From the NCBI GenBank assembly GCA_035772405.1, contig JAYKKM010000204.1, forward strand, positions 1,083,122 to 1,147,121: a DNA stretch of 64,000 bases. Direction: 5' to 3'. Of this stretch, positions 11,341 to 23,576 are shown in pieces. The stretch is from Chrysogorgia sp. JL179-B06 (Eukaryota > Cnidaria > Anthozoa > Scleralcyonacea > Chrysogorgiidae). The position numbers and the translations under genes are program-made. Every line of letters begins with the position of its first letter. The stretch's first letter is position 1. Below the pieces are notes generated by a model that saw nothing but the letters and a program-made list of their open reading frames with translations, did not search any database and had not been told where the DNA came from.

Positions 11341-11508
11341 AAAATAATATATAATATATTTGCTAGCGATTCACCTACGTCGAAAACGCAAACCGAATCG
11401 ACGTTGAAATGTCGACGTTGCTACGACGTCCATATATGCGACGTAAATAACATATATTTCTTGCATGGATTTGCTTTATTTATACATGTACCTTGGAATA
11501 AGCACTAC

Positions 11509-11867
<359 letters not shown>

Positions 11868-12329
11868 ATGGCGGATGATGGAAGTGCTCTCGTCAGTCTC
11901 GAGTATTATGTTAAATTTCTTCGACATTCTGATGGATTAAAGCCTAAATTTAAATGGTTGGGCGATAAAGAACTCGGTAAATTCATTTATCTAGTCTTCG
12001 ATAATCCATCATCAAATGATGATGATACTCCTGATAATGTTATGATATGGTCTGAAGATCTATCACATAACATGGTGTCTTGTAAAGCATTTGGCCTATC
12101 ATTTAAGCTTTATACAACAACTAAGACACTATGGATACAGGGAAAGGAAGAAAGACAAGCGAAAGAGAAGGTTTTTAATCTCATAAAACGCTTTGAGGCA
12201 CCACAAGCTGTGGCTGATGAGATAATTGATTTAGCTCGTTTTATTGAAAATAAATATGATGCTATGGTGAACTTATCAGACTTAACTATAAGACTTGATT
12301 CAGATGACCTTTCTAAATTGTGCAGATGA
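11868..12329 (+). CDS. uncharacterised 153-residue protein behind the (CT)n tract
   Basis: The start context AACATGG is strong and the frame is open for 153 codons with coding-like composition. It begins MADDGSALVSLEYYVKFL, then FKWLGDKELGKFIYLVF, an acidic loop (SSNDDDTPDN), then SFKLYTTTKTLWIQGKEE and a helical C-terminus (AVADEIIDLARFIENKYD). The pattern (K/F)W.G...L..F...L, then KLYT.TKTL.IQG, resembles a domain in many uncharacterised cnidarian repeat-borne proteins, but I cannot name it. No introns are evident and a stop follows LSKLCR. It could be a domesticated or still mobile element ORF. Confidence 0.5.
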   Translation: MADDGSALVSLEYYVKFLRHSDGLKPKFKWLGDKELGKFIYLVFDNPSSNDDDTPDNVMIWSEDLSHNMVSCKAFGLSFKLYTTTKTLWIQGKEERQAKEKVFNLIKRFEAPQAVADEIIDLARFIENKYDAMVNLSDLTIRLDSDDLSKLCR

Positions 12330-12359
12330 CCTTTCTTAGTGCAGAGATATATTTGAATA

Positions 12360-12635
12360 ATGGCGGCTGCGTTTTGTGAGCTCAGCAAGAGTGTTCTGTT
12401 CCTAGTTTTTCTACTAACTATCTTTGACAGAAAACCTCAACCAGTTGAAGAAAACTTTTCGGTGGATACTCGTACTGCTGTTCTGGCCTCAATTGTGTCT
12501 AATAAGAACCAAATACAGGCATCTGGCCCGCGCCTCATCAAGTTCAAGGATGTCCGTCAACAACGTTGTACCAACTCAGAACGGCGAAAAGCTTATTTGG
12601 CTTATCCATCTTACTCAGAGAGTGATTATTGTTAA
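12360..12635 (+). CDS. small ORF with hydrophobic N-terminus, unrecognised
   Basis: The ATG has a good context (aataATGG). The product begins MAAAFCELSKSVLFLVFLLT, which could be a signal peptide or anchor, followed by a basic region (CTNSERRKAYLAYPSY). It lies 30 bp after the previous ORF and ends just before the hAT-like terminus at 12642. No homologue is recognised and a second frame overlaps it, so it may be non-coding. Confidence 0.2.
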   Translation: MAAAFCELSKSVLFLVFLLTIFDRKPQPVEENFSVDTRTAVLASIVSNKNQIQASGPRLIKFKDVRQQRCTNSERRKAYLAYPSYSESDYC

Positions 12636-12641
12636 CCTCAT

Positions 12642-15467
12642 CAGGGGCGGATCCAGGGGGTTGCAACCGTTGGTCAAGCAACGGTCAGAATTTCAAAATT
12701 AAAAATTCGAATAGTCACTAACATATAATATATTATATATATTATATATATTATATATATTAGATAATTGGACCACGAGTGCAAATAGCTATTTTTGTGT
12801 TTTTATCGAGTACAGCCATATAATACCGTGATAATACCGCGAGTTGAAACCGGAGTTGACGTGCGTTGAGTTTCATGTGCCCGCGATCCTCTCCAATCGG
12901 GCCGCTGTAGTATGTCAGCGGCACAGGCCGCTACATAACATCGCGCTATCCTGATTGTAAGCTTTGGAGAAATGGCGGGAGCAACGGTTGTACTAAAAAT
13001 AGGCTTTTCAGTAGGCTATATTTAGCATTTGAGCAACGGTGAGGCGATGCAGGCCAATCAAAAGATCGGATTCGTTTGGCGGGACCAACGGTGAGCTTAT
13101 CCTTGCTATGGAGAGGGAGAAGTTCAAGCTTGGTAGTGATCGTCAGAGTCTTTCTTTGACTTTATTCCAGTTCGCGAAGTTAAAAGTTTCCAGGCTATTA
13201 AACAGCCAAAAGTCGCTCTGCGAAAATTATCAAGTAAGGTAAACAATTCAAGTTAAGTAGGGCCCTGTACTAGCTCATGAATAATATATTAAATAATGCT
13301 AATGATCAGTGTTATTTCATTATGTTTGCGCCATGTTTAATTGTTTACTTCAGCCAAAATTTATATCTCGCTATTTGAACAACCTTAATTGAAATGGAGG
13401 AGTACTGTGCCTGTATTACTAAATTAGGGTTGGTAATATAATATGTTAAGGTTTGAACTTCGGTAAGGTTGTTCAGATACCGAGAAAGCGCCAATAAAGT
13501 TTCGTCTGGTACTCTGGTTTACTGAGTTGTGTTTACTTTAAAGTTTGACTTGCCTGTCATTGCCTGGTGTATAACAGTATTATGTTTTATATTGTACATG
13601 TATTATGTTTACATATAGTGTGTTTAATAAATTGTTGTTATTGATTAGGAAGGGAAATTTCATTGATAAATTCTATAAATAAGAAATTATGTCAAATATT
13701 ATAATACTATGTTTTCCTCTATTTCTTTTGTTAATGTCCTCAAAACAGGGAAACTTTCTAATTTTCCCCTCATTACCATGTGTGAGCAAACATGCATTGG
13801 TTCACAGTTCGCAATGAATTTCAAACAATACAAATTACATTTTGTCGGTAAACATGTTATTACAAACTAATACTATGACTGGTTGGGAAATCAGTGATTA
13901 AATATCCCTCAAGCCTCAGGAGGATTTGTGAAAGTCCCCTTGGCACTTGGGAATTATTTTGATAATATAATAATATATGGTAAGGTTGGCTGGAGTTGGT
14001 AAAATATATAATTGTGTTACTGTATGTTATATATTTTTATTTATGTGTTATTTTAATTTGTGCATTTATTTCCCAATATATTACTGAACATGATTTTGTA
14101 TATAACCATATGAATTATTATAAAATATAATAATTTACCTCTATCAAAACATAAACTATCCAAGGCCTCAATCATAATGTTTAAATATTAAAATATTTCC
14201 TGAAGCACTTTAATATAAGGAAATTAATTTACTATAACATGTATACCTTAGTTATGTATTTACTTCAATTAAGTGGAATTGGTTTGTTTTGTGTAGTTTA
14301 TTAATTAACATAGGATGTTGCAGTTATAATGATTAACCCCTGTAATGGGCATGTTTAACCATAGTTAATATAACCGTTTAACCTTCCTGCTTAACTACCA
14401 TTTTGCTTCTCCACCAATATTATGTTGAACTGTTTCCTTTGTGACTACTGTTTTGTTGCTCCACCAAGATGATATTGAACTAATTAACCTTCCCGACTAC
14501 CATTTTGCTGCCCCCACCAATATGATTTTGAACTGTTTAACCTTCCTGACTACTGTTTTGCTGCTCAACTCATGAATAAATGCCACTTAAGTCGGTTTCC
14601 CTTTGGTACAAAGGATATAGTAATTTACTTATCAAAGGATATAGTAATTTACTAATACTGTGCTGATCACTGGCATGGTACAAAGGATATAGTAATTTTG
14701 CTGCTCAACAAAGATGATTTTTGAATTGTTTTTCATTCCTAATTGGTCAACCATAATTAATACAATACTCGAGTTTCCAGTCCATTCTCGAATTTTGAAG
14801 CAATGTAGCATCTTGGTGGACCTTATAAGTTAGTTTTACCACATGTATCTTGAATAAATAATGTTAAAGTATCCAATTTGTAAATAAATAATTTGTAAAG
14901 TAATAATTTGCAAAATAATTTGTAAAGTATCCATCTTGTTCAAACCTTGTTTTATGTTACTTTAAGTGGAAAGGAAAGATTGGCATAGTAATGTTTATCT
15001 TTGAGATGTATTGCAGGTGTAAGCTGCACTAGTTAGTTAATAAATTCTTCAGTATTGTGTATTTATTTCATAAACTGCTTGATAGTACCACTAAATATAA
15101 ATATATTACATATTTACAATACCTACAACACAAGTTTGTCTTATTTTACAAAACGAACTGCATCAAGGAAATAAATGTTGGTGGATTTTCAGCAAAAAAT
15201 GTTTTTTGACATTTTTTGTTGCAAGCTTGAACAAAATATTATACTTTTGTTCAAGCAAAATGAAGTACAAAAGGCAATTATTTTTGTTAAAGGCACAGCA
15301 TTTTCTTCAGTTTTTTTTCTTCTGAAAAGTGTTCTCAAAATGCAAGAAATAGCGTTTTAGAGGTTCTAGAATTTCAAATTTTCCGGGGGATAATTTCCCC
15401 GTACCCCCCTACAAATTTCCACTTCCCATATCAGCAACGGTCAGATTTTGGGCTAGATCCGCCCCTG
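12642..15467. mobile_element. region bounded by hAT-like inverted ends, 2.8 kb, non-coding
   Basis: The left end CAGGGGCGGATCCAGG and right end GATCCGCCCCTG are inverted copies over about 12 bp and match the CAG..CTG type common in hAT elements. Both ends also carry agcaacggtcaga nearby. The flanking 8-mers (aacctcat, tttatatt) do not match, so this may be two separate elements or one old copy. The interior is AT-rich with no transposase; a 67-codon ORF at 13039-13242 has no recognisable motif. Confidence 0.4.
14388..14575. repeat. degenerate tandem repeat, unit about 55 bp
   Basis: About 3.5 imperfect units contain gactaccattttgctgc, ccaccaatatgatt and ttgaactgtttaacc. Just downstream, ggatatagtaattt occurs three times (about 14627-14700). 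Confidence 0.7.
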
Positions 15468-15599
15468 TTTATATTGTTTCAATGTTTCTGCCATAGTTGT
15501 GAAGATGGACAGTTTCCGTATATAAATTTACCGCACTGTTTTATAAACCACATTATATGGAATAAAATTAAGTTTTGGTTATAGTCCAGAGAATACGGT

Positions 15600-15800
15600 A
15601 TATATGCATATATTTTGCAGATAATGCTTACATATAGGTAAATTATATGCAGGTACAATGCAGATAGTTTGTAGATAGTTTAAATGATTTGTTGCATGTC
15701 TGTGCAATATCTGCAAATATCATGCAGATATTGTACAGATACGGAAGAACCCATTGCAGATAAACTACAGTACTGTAACAGATATGTGGCAGATATTTTT
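15600..15800. repeat. gcagata word cluster
   Basis: The words tgcagata, gtagata, cagatat and their complement tatctgca recur about ten times within 200 bp at uneven spacing, alternating in orientation. No coding signal. Confidence 0.6.
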
Positions 15801-16360
15801 GTATATTTTACATATATGTCAGTTTGGTAAGCGATTGTTATCTATTAGGTTACTTACTCCAAGACACAAATGCTTATTCTCGCAGTTTATTGGTATGAAA
15901 CATATTTCTGCTTCAAAGAATGTTTTCTAATATTAGAAGAATTCAGAATAATCTTATTAGAAACTGAGTGCACACACTGTTTGCAGTGCGAAACGTATAT
16001 ATTATACAATGAAGAAATGAAAAATTGATAAAGGAAGTAGTTTGTTATAAAATTTGTACCTTTTCTAGCCATTTGGTTACGGAATGAAGACCGTACCTAC
16101 AGTTTAGTGTACATAAAAGCTGCTCATAACCTCTATTTGTGTTTCTTCCTACAAGTGATACGATTTTGATACATTTTTACCCTTGACCTTGTGCAATATT
16201 TTTTCAAGCGTACAGGCTAAATACTGTATACACCGTGAATGCAGGAATTGCAAGTCAATGTACTCACGTTTATACTGGTCTTCTTTTTCAAGTAATTAAA
16301 AAGGCTGTCCATTAACTGTTGAATGATAAAACAAACATTGGTGAAAAGGCTGCTATATAA
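15801..16360. other. no gene seen
   Basis: AT-rich sequence; a 61-codon reverse ORF (16072-15887) has no recognisable feature. Confidence 0.4.
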
Positions 16361-16363
16361 TAC

Positions 16364-16594
16364 CTTGTTATAAGTATCTTTCCATCCTTCGTTGTAAGTT
16401 TTTTGTTTTGGATTGCAAATCGTTTTAGTAGCTTTCTTTCATACTTGGTTGGATTCTCGTCCAGCAGCTTTATGTCAAATTGCATCAATGATATCCTGTT
16501 AATGTGGGAAACAACATGGTGTAGATGTTGTCCTTGTTTAATCTTCCAATAAGTGTCAACCAAAATGAAAGTACACACTGCCGTGCTTATGTAT
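16364..16594 (-). CDS. isolated exon, unrecognised
   Basis: The acceptor TTACATTACAG (AG at 16596-16595) and donor CAAG|GTATTA bound 231 nt, exactly 77 codons, in a phase-2/phase-2 exon. The peptide is rich in helix formers and has coding composition: FILVDTYWKIKQGQHLHH, then ISLMQFDIKLLDENPTKYER, then KLLKRFAIQNKKLT. I do not recognise the family, and no neighbouring exon could be placed. Confidence 0.35.
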
Positions 16595-17108
16595 CTGTAA
16601 TGTAAATTTTGGGGATGGGGAAGAAAAGGCTAATCATGCATGTGCTTATTAAACTAACCTTTTTCGTCAAATTGGACTCATTGACACTTTCGGATAAATT
16701 TGCTGGTTGATGAATTTCGTCAAAGTTATAAAAATAATATAATTTCTCGCCTTCAAGCTGAGTGTGTAAGCCTCATCTGTGTAAGAACAATTGCACGATT
16801 TCTTCAAAGTCCGAATAATCTAAGAAATGAAAATTAGAATTACATTGGCTACCAAAAGTAAGCTTTTTTATCTCAGTAATTTTCTGTTAGTCTCTGTATA
16901 CGTTATATTTATTGCTCCAATACTCAAACAATACTATAGGTATAAATTTGCGACAAACCTGATAAAAGTAAAATACTTACTAGTAAACAACAAACCTGGT
17001 TTGCAATAAAACAACATGTAGATGTCACCATACCAATCTGTTTCACACATCAGATGCGGTTTGACACTTAGCATTGTATACGTGTAAAGAAGCTACAGTA
17101 ATAGCGCA

Positions 17109-17440
17109 AATGGAGTCGTCACTGATCACGTTTGAAATCGAATCTTTCGTCAAGGGTTACCAATGCCTATCAATACGAATGGTCACCGAAAGTGGGCGAA
17201 GTTTTAGAAACAAAAATGGAGCCGACAAATATTGTCGACAAGTACGCTGTGTGTGTTCTTTATCGTAACAGAGTTGGGACACTTAAAACGAGGAAAAGCT
17301 GGACGCTTTGCCAAAACAATCTATTACTTTTTGCGAGTGGATACTCATTCGTGCAAAGTTACCATCAAAGGTAAATCCATTAACCTGGGTGACGGAGACG
17401 GCATGCATGTGCACTTAAGTTCTCTGGACAGGAGAAATAT
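17109..17440 (+). pseudogene. HIRAN-like domain protein, frameshifted
   Basis: Three frames read in succession as one short domain: MESSLITFEIESFVKGY (17109), then AYQYEWSPKVGEVLETKMEP and VDKYAVCVLY, then VGTLKT/LGHLKRGKAGRFAKTIYYFL, CKVTIKGKS and GMHV. The order FV(K/R)GYHAYQ..W.P..GE.L..K.EP.N..D.YAV.V, G H(V/L)..., C.VTG is that of the stand-alone HIRAN-like proteins common in cnidarians and arthropods. At least two frameshifts (near 17160 and 17265) and no introns are seen, so it is a dead, possibly retrocopied, fragment. Confidence 0.6.
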
Positions 17441-17574
17441 GTAAACATTTTACAAAACGAACTGCATAAGCTAGATCAGTAATACCAGAGTTGTAACAGT
17501 ATTGAAGCAAATTGTTAATTATGGACGTTTGATACTGTATGTATAAATTGATTAAACTGTTGTTTAAATCAAGT

Positions 17575-17795
17575 TTACGCTTTCGACTAATGAAATTTAA
17601 GCCGCGTTTCGAGATTAGAGTTAACCAGGGAAATTTGACCAAGGGAAAATGAAATTTGTTCGAATTAGCTAGGAATTCGAGTTAAGCAAGTTCGAGTTAA
17701 CCAGAGTAAATTACTATAAAATGTACTATCAAATCCAGGGGAAATTGGATTTTGTTCGAGTTAAGCGAGTTGGAGTTAGCAGGGTTGTACTGTAG
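17575..17795. mobile_element. Tigger/pogo-type transposon end
   Basis: The right edge reads gagttagcagggttgtactg followed by TA. Its complement CAGTACAACCCTGCTAACTC, with inward echoes of taactcgaac, is the typical start of Tigger/pogo elements that carry CENP-B-like transposases. Echoes (ttcgagttaa, ttcgagttaag, gttaaccaggg) run back to about 17575. The partner end was not found and there is no transposase here. Confidence 0.55.
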
Positions 17796-18720
17796 TTATT
17801 AGATATTTTGTATAACATTGTATAAGTTGTTTGAACTAAAAACTTATATATATATTTATGCATATTATATATTTAATATACATGGGATTCCATCTTTCGG
17901 AAATATATTTGTGTTGTATTTTATTGTTTATTTAAGATTCTTTTGATATACATTGTTATGTATTATTATAAAACAAAGCATTTTATCATGAAGTTTAAAT
18001 CATGAAGTTGTTAATTTTATATAACATTTAAATTGTATTTTATTTCATGTATAGTATTTCTTATTATTAACCCTAAAATTGAGAAAATCGTATAACTTCT
18101 AATTTCTTATGCATTCACCCAAGAAGAAAATAACTTATTTTGAGAATATTTCTTAAAATAATAACATTTGAATGTGACGAAGAAATATAAAACAAAAACA
18201 GTCACAGACAATATAAACATAGTAGCTACTCAGAGGAGCGAAGCTATTCAGCACATAATTTTATGATCAAAGAAATACCTACAGTAAATACCTGAAAACG
18301 AGAAAGATACACAAGCCTTGTCAAGAAAGACAATACTTTTGACATGCCACGAGGAAGATTAGAGAGGGAATTATTAAGCCAAAAACCATAACGCACTCAA
18401 TCAGAAGACACCACAAAGATCACAAGCATTGCCAACTTACATGACACGACCTTTGTACGTTGTATTTGTTGACAAGTTAAGGTTTTTTCGAGATTTTCTA
18501 CCGTAGTTTGTACACACAAGACACGAGGAGGAATATAATTGACCTTCGATGATCGATATTAAGACCCCAATGAATTCCAAGTATCTGAGTTGCGCAGTTG
18601 TAATTTCGATGTTGAACCCCTAAATACCTACCTACCTCAACGCCGTGACTATATGGGTACCGCTGACCGTGGTACCCACAGTAATAACATCAATGTTTTG
18701 TTATAACTATATAATATCAA
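17796..18720. other. no gene seen
   Basis: AT-rich; nothing recognisable on either strand before the THAP exon. Confidence 0.4.
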
Positions 18721-18722
18721 AG

Positions 18723-20124
18723 GTTTCCAAAAGATCCTGGCAGACTGAAAAGATGGTTGTGGAACATTAGGTGGAAAGAATTCAAACCACCAAATGATAG
18801 GTTGTGTTCTGATCACTTTCATGAGGCATCTTTTGACAGCTAGGACAGGCAGAACAACTTGCCTGAGGGAAAATGCAGTACCAACACTCTTTGAATTTCC
18901 TGGACATTTGCAAAAGGTATGAGCACTGCACTTCATATTTGCAGAACCCTACAAAACCATCCACAATGTTAGAAAAGAAATTATTAATGTACATATAAAA
19001 TTTATTTTCATTCAGAAACCTGCAAGAGAAAGGAGAAAAAACAGAGAAACAACTTACTGTCAACTTCTACAATTACAGCAGATAATCCTGTCAAGGCATC
19101 ACCAAATTTGGTTGAAGAAAACAAAGTTGAGGAAAAAGCTCAAATTGGCCCCGCAAAAAGTCCCGGCGTTTTACAAAGAAATGCAAGTCATTGGAAGATA
19201 TAGTGGAACACTTAATTACTATGGCATAATAACAGAAACACAACTTGATTCAGCACCAATGGCAAAGAATGCACTTGTCTTTATGGCTGTTGCATTAAAT
19301 GAGCCTTGGAAGGTACCATGTGGATACTTTCTAATTGATTCATTAACAGGGAAGGAAAGGGCCAACCTTGTCACTCAATGCATCCAGCAACTCTATGTTG
19401 GTGTGAAAGTTTCATCACTTACTTGTGATGGTCCATCCTGCCATTTCACAACGCTGTCAACTCTAGGAGCCAAAATGAATGTCCAAGCCCTTAACCCATA
19501 ATTCCAACACCCATCTGATTCCAACGAAAAGGTGCATGTTTTCCTCTGTCTGTCACATGCTGGAGTTAGTCAGAAATACATTCTCAGATTTTGGAGTCTT
19601 GAAAGACAACAATTGAGAATGCATTTCATGGCAATATCTGGTGGAATTCCATAAGCTTCAAGAGCAGGAAGGTCTTCGGCTTGGCAATAAAATGAAATCA
19701 GCGCACTTACAACGGCAAAAGCAGAAGATGAAAGTAAACCTTGCCAGCCAAGTCCTCAGCGCCAGTGTGGCAGATGCCCTAGAATACTGCGGAAAACACT
19801 TGAAGCTCCCTCAATTTGACAAGTGTGCAGCAACAGTGAAGTTCATACGTGTGTTTGACCATCTTTTTGATGTGTTAAACTCACGGAATCCTGTAGCAAA
19901 AGGCTACCAATCAATCCGTTTTTTGCCCAATGTGGCAAGCCAACCAAAATGTATGGGATCCATTCCTAGAGGAAGCTTATGTCTACATTCTGGCATTAAC
20001 AGATGGAACGGAAACGTTTGGTGCACCACTGAAGTATCTTTTAACATACAAGCTTAGCCAAGATCATCTGGAGCACTTCTTTTCTGTATTCGCACTGCTG
20101 GTGTATTCAACAACAATCCTGGTG
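18723..20124 (+). pseudogene. P-element (THAP9-like) transposase
   Basis: Exon 18723-18916 encodes the second half of a THAP zinc finger: FPKDPGRLKRWLWNIRW, RLCSDHFHEASF and, after a frameshift, AVPTLFEF. It ends at donor AAAAG|GTATGA, and the next exon follows acceptor TTCATTCAG at 19016. The transposase part reads ALVFMAVALNEPWKVPCGYF, then LTGKERANLVTQCI, then LTCDGPSCHF (catalytic-Asp region), KVHVF, LRLGNKMKSAHLQRQKQKM, LEYCGKHLKLPQFDKCAAT, FIRVFDHLFDVLNSRNP and PLKYLLTYKLSQDHLEHFFS. This order is the P-element/THAP9 RNase H-like and GTP-binding region. Frameshifts near 18838, 19500, 19620 and 19930 and a shortened stretch before PLKYLL show it is dead. It breaks off abruptly in FNNNPG at 20124. 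Confidence 0.8.
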
Positions 20125-20370
20125 ATATGGGGCATATGTGGCCCTGATATGGCTTTGCTATGGCCTATTGCCATTCATAGAAAATCCATAGCTATGGGAT
20201 TGCTACGTATTTGGCAAAAATCCATATATATCCCATAGCATTTGCTATGGCAATGGTATGGGTGAATAACATGTATATAGATCTCTATGGGAATGCTATC
20301 TATGGAAATGTGTTAGTATATTTGTATAGACCTGCTATGTATTTTCTATGGGAATGCTATATGTATGTTA
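20125..20370. repeat. ctatgg/ccatag word cluster
   Basis: The word ctatgg or its complement ccatag occurs about ten times, including the palindrome ccatagctatgg and repeated tctatgggaatgctat. It begins exactly where the P-element reading frame stops, as if inserted there. Confidence 0.75.
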
Positions 20371-21096
20371 AAAGTTCAGATAGATTTATCCAAATGCCTA
20401 CTCAATCCTGTATTCCCAACAATTAAATTACAATTGTTGTTTAACAGAGTATTCTCAAAAAAATCTGCGCCCTTGATCAGTTATAGTGTAGGCTAAAATG
20501 ATAATTTCACACAGGAAATGGCAACAACACATTTAGTTTGTAAGCATTTTCGATTGTAATAAAGTTTTAATTATAGCTTTCAATAAGTTGAAGTTAATAT
20601 AAGTTGATATAACGATCTAACAGGTCTTGTCTTGTAATGCATTATCTTCCATGATTGTTTACAATTTCATATCTTGACCCTATCTACCCTAGGCATGATT
20701 TGAATGAATATAAATTATTAAATGAATTATTAAATCATTATTAAATCACAAATAGAATTAATAAATCATTATTAAATCACAAATAGAATTATTGAATAGA
20801 AATAAAATTATTGAAAATATATAGAAATATTGAACATGTATATAAGGCCAGAGGCGTAGGAACGAATTTAAAGTTGAGTGGGGGCTGAAGTCGACAAGCA
20901 GGTAATCAGTGACCACATTTTAAGGGTGTCCGGCGGTCGTCCCCCGGAAAATATTTAAATCTAGAAGCTCGGAAAGACAATTCGCAGCAATTTGAGAATT
21001 TTTTTTATCTAATTCTACAGCGAACATAGTTCAAATGAATCCAAGAGTTAATGCTGCCTCTTACCTAGTACTGACAGAAGGGTCTGGGAACCAATC
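20371..21096. other. no gene seen
   Basis: AT-rich. A short direct repeat (attattaaatcacaaatagaatta) lies at about 20735-20795. Confidence 0.4.
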
Positions 21097-21099
21097 TAA

Positions 21100-21431
21100 G
21101 GGGGTGTTTATATGCAGGCGAGCTAGCTTGGGTAGGAGGGCTAGCCCGCCTACCCGGGCTGGTGTGTTTACCGAGCTAATTGCAATTATTTTCCCACGAT
21201 GCCCGAAATCACGTTTTTACGAGTACGTTTTCAATTTTTAACGAACACATGAACAAACAAATTGTGAAATGAAAAGTTCATGTCCAAAAAATATCGGTCA
21301 AGATAAACTTTGTCGTGTGTACTTGCTAGCCCGGGTCGGGCTGGCTCGGTTCTCATATAAACACAAGATGAAAATAACAAGAATTTGTAGCAATCGCACA
21401 AGGCTGGCTCGCCTCCATATAAAACACCCCC
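21100..21431. mobile_element. Harbinger-like MITE, 332 bp, TSD TAA
   Basis: The left end is GGGGGTGTTTATATGCAGGC and the right end is the inverted copy (CCTCCATATAAAACACCCCC). It is flanked by TAA at 21097-21099 and 21432-21434. Inner words such as gctagcccg and ggctggctcg also repeat. GGGG-TGTTT ends and a 3-bp TWA target fit PIF/Harbinger elements. No coding capacity. Confidence 0.75.
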
Positions 21432-21434
21432 TAA

Positions 21435-22381
21435 CACTCGCATGGCAAGCTAACACTTCAGGATACACCCGTTTATAAAATCTCGTGTAGATGAAGCCCT
21501 TAGGTAGATTCTATACTATGTATTATTCATGCTTGGATGGTGACGTCAGCTCCGGAGCGAAAGAAGCGTATGGAAGGCGGGAAAACGCCAACAATTCAAT
21601 ACGTACAAAAAAGCTTGAAATTTGTTTTATTTGTTTACGTTTTGTTTCCGATGACAGTTGAAAGATCATGTTTTCAACACAACAAAGTAAGTTTTCCACT
21701 TATGTATTGTGAAAATTGAATGATGGTACCTGAGCGCTCGTAAGACAATAGATACATTTGCTTGACGCACCCAAACTGTCATTTACCCTGGGAAATGTAC
21801 ATTGATAGCCTACCAGGCGAATTTAACGTAAAGCGTATAGAATACACATTTCCCAATGGCAGTTTGGAAGTGTATTAACGTCACTTTTGTTGTATATTTT
21901 AAACATGGTACCAAAAAGTTAAAAACCAAATGTCACCAGAACCCTGTGCACAGGTGGTTGCAAATGGTAATACGAATATTAAAAGTTGTTATTTATACTT
22001 TTCTTCGATCAGATAGTAAATATAACCCTCCTACATCTGCTTAAATCATGACGCATCGACTCTAAACATTCATTGAGACCGATAATCTTCGCGAGACACC
22101 TTGGGTTGTACTATATTTCGAACTGGGGGTTCAATTGTCGGTTCTTAGAAAATTTTCATTTCTGCTGGAAAACTGTTATAGGTTGTATAGAACATACTTG
22201 TCGTCTTCAGTTGACAGATGCCAGTGGGGAAAATATGAAGAAATTACATGTCGAAGTTTGTGGGCGGGTGGTAAACTATTTGGGCGTGGTGACTGATTTT
22301 CTCACAGTTCGATGAGATCCGTTGTATTAACAACAACGTATTCAGCTGTGGACTTGAGATCGTCGCATTCGGTGGCAAGTA
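21435..22381. other. no certain gene
   Basis: A CRE-like tgacgtca (21540) precedes an ORF start at 21537 (MVTSAPERKKRMEGG), and short ORFs follow at 21856 and 22073, none with a recognisable motif. Confidence 0.3.
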
Positions 22382-22741
22382 ATGGAAGACAATATTGAAA
22401 ACGCCATTGGTGATGAAATCAATTCCATGAGTATTGACGACGCTATTGGAAATCAATCGCTTTGCGATTTCGAACGTTTGGAAGATGAGACTATTCCTGA
22501 AGTATCTCAAAGTTCTTTGATAATTAAAGACAAAATAAAGTTCCATACATTTGAGGGAGAAATTGGTTACAGGAAAGGCGACGCCTTTGTTGCAGTGACC
22601 AACTTCTCAGTGAATTGCAACCGGTTACGTTGCAAAAGATGTAAACGCAACCACTGTGGATGGCTTCCTGATGGATGTCATACCCAAAGACTCTGTCCGC
22701 TCATCGGAAATCGTGCAAACAGAGACCAAACAAACGGGAGA
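22382..22741 (+). CDS. hypothetical protein, acidic N-terminus
   Basis: The ATG at 22382 opens an acidic leader (MEDNIENAIGDEINSM), then KIKFHTFEGEIGYRKGDAFV. After about 22618 the +2 frame reads more protein-like (GYVAKDVNATTVDGFLMDVI) and stays open to a possible donor GAAAAG|GTAAAA at 22746. This suggests a frameshift or a mis-assembled base. No family is recognised; a small beta-barrel binding domain (G..FVAV...GYVA) is only a guess. Confidence 0.3.
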
Positions 22742-22756
22742 GAAAAGGTAAAATAA

Positions 22757-23576
22757 GATTATTGGACCTGGTAGCTTCTCATATGACATAAAAGCCAGGT
22801 TATAGTATGAAAATGTGGTTGAAATGGATCTTCTCTGTGCTCTCGATTATTCACGCACATGCACATTATTTTAAGACAAAACGTTACAATTACAAATGAG
22901 CACGACATGGGTCACTTGTGGTTTAAGTTAAACCTCAAGCTGGTTATTATCAAGTAGGAACTAATATTACAAAATCCCAAATAGCTCACCTGGTTACGCA
23001 GCCATTCAACTCCGACACTCTGTATCATCTTCTGCAAGCAGCAGTCGGAAGTGGTCAGAGCTTCCAACCATAAATCTGGAAATTTTAACTTAATCATAAC
23101 TCTCTCTAACTTGCTGATTTGTAATTGTAACTTTTTGTCACAAAGGCTTTATATTCTAAAATAAATTAAGGATGGGCATTTTATTTTTCAGGGGAGGGTT
23201 TAGTCTCCTTTGCAGCCGTTCTTAAGCCAATCTCGTTCCCAGAGCCTTCCCCGCACCACTTCTTAGGCATATGCATTTCATTATACACATCGACGTATGA
23301 AACAATTAAGTTCGACTTATTTAATTGCGGTTGACCGCTTCTGTATCGAATGTAATACGGCTCGAACAAGCAACCTGGGATGGGGTCGAATGAGTTCTTT
23401 TTACGGGAGGCCGATTACTTTGACACATGACAAATTCTCAGTTTGAAACCGACGTCGAATTTTGACGAACTTTGTCGAACTAAAATCGGGAACTAGAATA
23501 CTTGTCAATCAACGACAAGGATTGCTGATTTGAACATTTGATCAGACTAGAAATATCAATAGGAAATAGTTGTTGG
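22757..23576. other. no gene seen
   Basis: Low-complexity AT-rich sequence with short chance ORFs. Confidence 0.4.
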
